DNA of 6,892 bases from a bacterium (GTDB lineage Bacteria; Gemmatimonadota; Glassbacteria; GWA2-58-10). The first letter of the stretch is position 1. Every line of letters begins with the position of its first letter. The stretch covers positions 1-6,892 of the forward strand of contig JAJFUG010000090.1 in the NCBI GenBank assembly GCA_021372515.1. Direction: 5' to 3'. Position numbers and translations under genes: made by a program. A model generated the notes under the pieces. It was not told where the DNA came from and searched no databases. It saw only the letters and a list, made by a program, of their open reading frames with translations. Positions 4,956 to 6,892 of this stretch are shown piece after piece.

Positions 4956-6892
4956 CGTTTTTCCGGGGTGGTGGCTTCGCTGGAGCCCGGTTTATCACGC
5001 TGGCCTTTCTGTTCTCCGGCGCAGTGACCGCCTTTGCCGGGAACACGCCGCCGCTTTCGCTGTTCGCGGACAGTGATTCACTGTCCGAAGCCCCCGAGGT
5101 GGCCGACTCGCTGCGCCGCCTGGAGGACAGCCAGGGGCTGGCCCTGCTCGATGCGGGTGAAAGTCTGCTGAAAGAGGGCAAGCTGCGCGCGGCCGAGCGG
5201 AAATACTTCGAGGTGCTTTTCTCGCGCAGCCCGTCGGTGGTGGTCCGGGCGCGGTTCGGCCTGGCCGCAGTCTACAGCCGGACCCCGCGCCGCCTGTTCG
5301 ACGCCGTGGCCCAGTACAGGCGTATCCTGCGCCTGGAGCCGGAGAACCGCGCGGCGCTGCGGGCCCTGGCCGACACCGGTTTCCGGCTCCAGGAGACAGG
5401 CGGCTTCGACCTGGCCGAGCGCGCCCTGCGCCGCCTGGTACTGGTGGACCCGGATTACGAGGGGGCCTACGAGCTCTGGCGGGGGAAAATCCGGGACCAG
5501 GACCCCCAGGACCTGCGCCAGGTGGACAGCCACCTGCGCGACTGGCTGCCGCGGCATCCCGAGCGCGGATACTGGTGGCTCGACCTGGCCTGGGACAGCT
5601 TCCGTCTGGGCAACCTTGGCGGAGTGTTCGCCAGCCTGGACAGTCTGCGCCTGCGCTGGCCCGGCTACAAGCGTTCCGAGCAGTGCCTTCTCACCGCGCG
5701 CTGCTGCCTGGAACTGGGAGATACCGCGGCGTTCGAGCGGGGCTACAACGAGGCGCTGGAGATCGCCGGCCGGGAGGGTGGATTCGAGCGGCTCAGCTTC
5801 GACGCCCAGACCATCATGACTCCCGCCGAGCGGGTCCGCTGGGAGGGCGAGAAAAGCCCGGAGCAGGGCGCGGCCCTGTTCCGCCAGTTCTGGATGCACC
5901 GCGACCCCGACCCGACCACGCCGCACAACGAGCGCCTGGTGGAGCACTATGTCCGCCTGGCCGGAGCCGAGAAGTACTACAAACAGCTTTTCCCGCACAG
6001 CAAGTTCCAGACATCCGCCAATTACCAGCGTCTGACCTCCGGACAGTCACAGACAGTGGACTACGATCCGGTCAAGGAGATCGGCGACCTTGGGACAGCC
6101 CTGGCCCTGGATCAGCGCGGACTGCTGTACATGCGCTTCGGAGCGCCGGAAAAGATCGACAAACCCGAAATCTCCCAGGCGCCTAACCCGGCTGAGGTCT
6201 GGTGGTACAAAAACAGCGGCTTCTTCATTTTCGAAAGGAAGTTCGGCACGGGCGATTTCAGGTTTATCCCCTCCGCTATCAACGGCGCAGGCAGTATAAG
6301 GAAGGCTATGGCCGCGGACCTGTTCGACGATCCCATGCCCAGCCTGCAGCAGGACTACTACGGCGCCGATTTCCGGGGTCTTGATGCAGAGGTGGAGGTG
6401 GAGTTCTACCAGAGCGTGCCCCTGGCCGCCGCGGCCCAACCCCCGGCCGCAGTGACAGTGCTCTACGACAGCACCTGGACCGAGCTGGCCCGCGACAGCT
6501 CCGTGGCGGCGCCGGTGCGCACCCCGTCGGACTCGTTCTGGCTGGGAATCAACCGTTTGAGCGCCGGGCCGGGCCGCTATTTCTATGTCGCCAAGCTGGA
6601 GATCCCCGGCCGCCGCGTGGTGGCCAAAAAGGAACTCAGGCTTGCCACCTACGGCGAGTCCGAGCTGGATATCAGCGGGGTGGTGCTGGGCAGCACTCCG
6701 CAGCCGGGCGACGCTCCGCTGGAGCGCGGCGGAGTGGGACTTCTACCGCGGCCCAGCCTGCGCTTCGCGCGCGGCGAGCCGATCAATGTGTATTTCGAGG
6801 TCTACGGCCTGCGGCCCGGAGCCGGAGGCAGCCGGGAATTCCGTGAAAAGGTGACCGTAGTGGCGGCGGATAAGAAAGAAAGCGGCGGCGGT
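4952..6892 (+). CDS. Exported TPR-like / GWxTD-related protein, array copy 3 (3' end outside window)
   Basis: There are 647 codons without a stop up to the window edge. By alignment to copy 2, roughly 75 C-terminal residues are missing. The start is fixed by AGGAGG and the 4-bp overlap with gene 2. The signal peptide has R5 and R13, a hydrophobic core about 14-26, and likely cleavage after AFA (A29). The TPR-like half is shorter at its beginning than in copies 1 and 2: the PPSQQAA/GDSAGA unit is absent. The GWxTD-related core has FW (W314), RDPDP (317-321), NE (326-327), FPHSKFQTS (347-355), LDQRGLLYMRFGAPEK (386-401) and EVWWYK (W417), where the others have WRYG. Then comes FGTGDFRFIP, close to the FGDxRL-like segment of ordinary GWxTD proteins. 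The beta-rich module includes STWTELARDSS, LPRPSLRF and VYFEVYGL and is cut at FREKVTV. It is the most divergent of the three copies. The function is unknown; the shared fold and operon suggest the same process as copies 1 and 2. Confidence 0.92.
   Translation, partial: MTFFRGGGFAGARFITLAFLFSGAVTAFAGNTPPLSLFADSDSLSEAPEVADSLRRLEDSQGLALLDAGESLLKEGKLRAAERKYFEVLFSRSPSVVVRARFGLAAVYSRTPRRLFDAVAQYRRILRLEPENRAALRALADTGFRLQETGGFDLAERALRRLVLVDPDYEGAYELWRGKIRDQDPQDLRQVDSHLRDWLPRHPERGYWWLDLAWDSFRLGNLGGVFASLDSLRLRWPGYKRSEQCLLTARCCLELGDTAAFERGYNEALEIAGREGGFERLSFDAQTIMTPAERVRWEGEKSPEQGAALFRQFWMHRDPDPTTPHNERLVEHYVRLAGAEKYYKQLFPHSKFQTSANYQRLTSGQSQTVDYDPVKEIGDLGTALALDQRGLLYMRFGAPEKIDKPEISQAPNPAEVWWYKNSGFFIFERKFGTGDFRFIPSAINGAGSIRKAMAADLFDDPMPSLQQDYYGADFRGLDAEVEVEFYQSVPLAAAAQPPAAVTVLYDSTWTELARDSSVAAPVRTPSDSFWLGINRLSAGPGRYFYVAKLEIPGRRVVAKKELRLATYGESELDISGVVLGSTPQPGDAPLERGGVGLLPRPSLRFARGEPINVYFEVYGLRPGAGGSREFREKVTVVAADKKESGGG

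Noticed and set aside
5078-5998. A 306-codon minus-strand open frame inside gene 3
   Set aside because: Same type of codon-bias shadow. It lies antisense to conserved TPR-like and RDPDP-encoding sequence.

Overview
The window is a GC-rich bacterial segment. It holds the 5' end of a small minus-strand regulator gene, a short AT-richer divergent intergenic region, and a plus-strand tandem array of three paralogous genes for large exported proteins. The third gene runs off the right edge. There are no RNA genes, mobile elements or CRISPR repeats that I can see. GWxTD-type proteins are typical of the Bacteroidota/Gemmatimonadota/FCB side of the bacterial tree and of Acidobacteriota. With the strong G/C third-position codon bias, this suggests a high-GC member of those lineages, possibly an uncultured phylum. 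The window alone does not allow a closer assignment.

Left edge (1-282): a ribbon-helix-helix-like (CopG/NikR-type N-terminus) regulator starts at position 80 and reads leftward. It has a good Shine-Dalgarno and a near-consensus sigma70-type promoter (TTGACT, 17 bp, TAATAT on the minus strand). A 15-bp palindrome sits in the spacer of that promoter and touches the -10 box, the layout of a repressor-controlled and possibly autoregulated promoter. The plus-strand gene 1 has its own inverted repeat (242-269) immediately upstream of its Shine-Dalgarno.

Array (283-6892): gene 1 (780 aa with the start chosen here), gene 2 (769 aa) and gene 3 (647 codons visible) share one architecture. Each has a Sec signal peptide, an alpha-helical TPR-like half, a central domain related to the GWxTD domain, and a C-terminal beta-rich module. 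The central domain carries FWxxRDPDP, then NE, then a conserved PHSxF..S..Y.RL block, then RGLxxxRxGxP, then a W-Y-containing segment. Gene 2 follows gene 1 after 20 bp. Gene 3 overlaps the stop of gene 2 by 4 bp (ATGA) with a perfect AGGAGG. The three are therefore very probably one operon making a set of related periplasmic or surface proteins, perhaps a hetero-complex.

The most interesting point is that all three copies keep the flanks of the GWxTD domain but have lost the GWxTD signature itself. It is replaced by L-D-Q-R-G (genes 2 and 3) or L-Q-P-R-G (gene 1). The copies also differ in the lengths of two loops around this site. This looks like a divergent, undescribed subfamily that expanded by tandem duplication. 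No biochemical function can be assigned from sequence.
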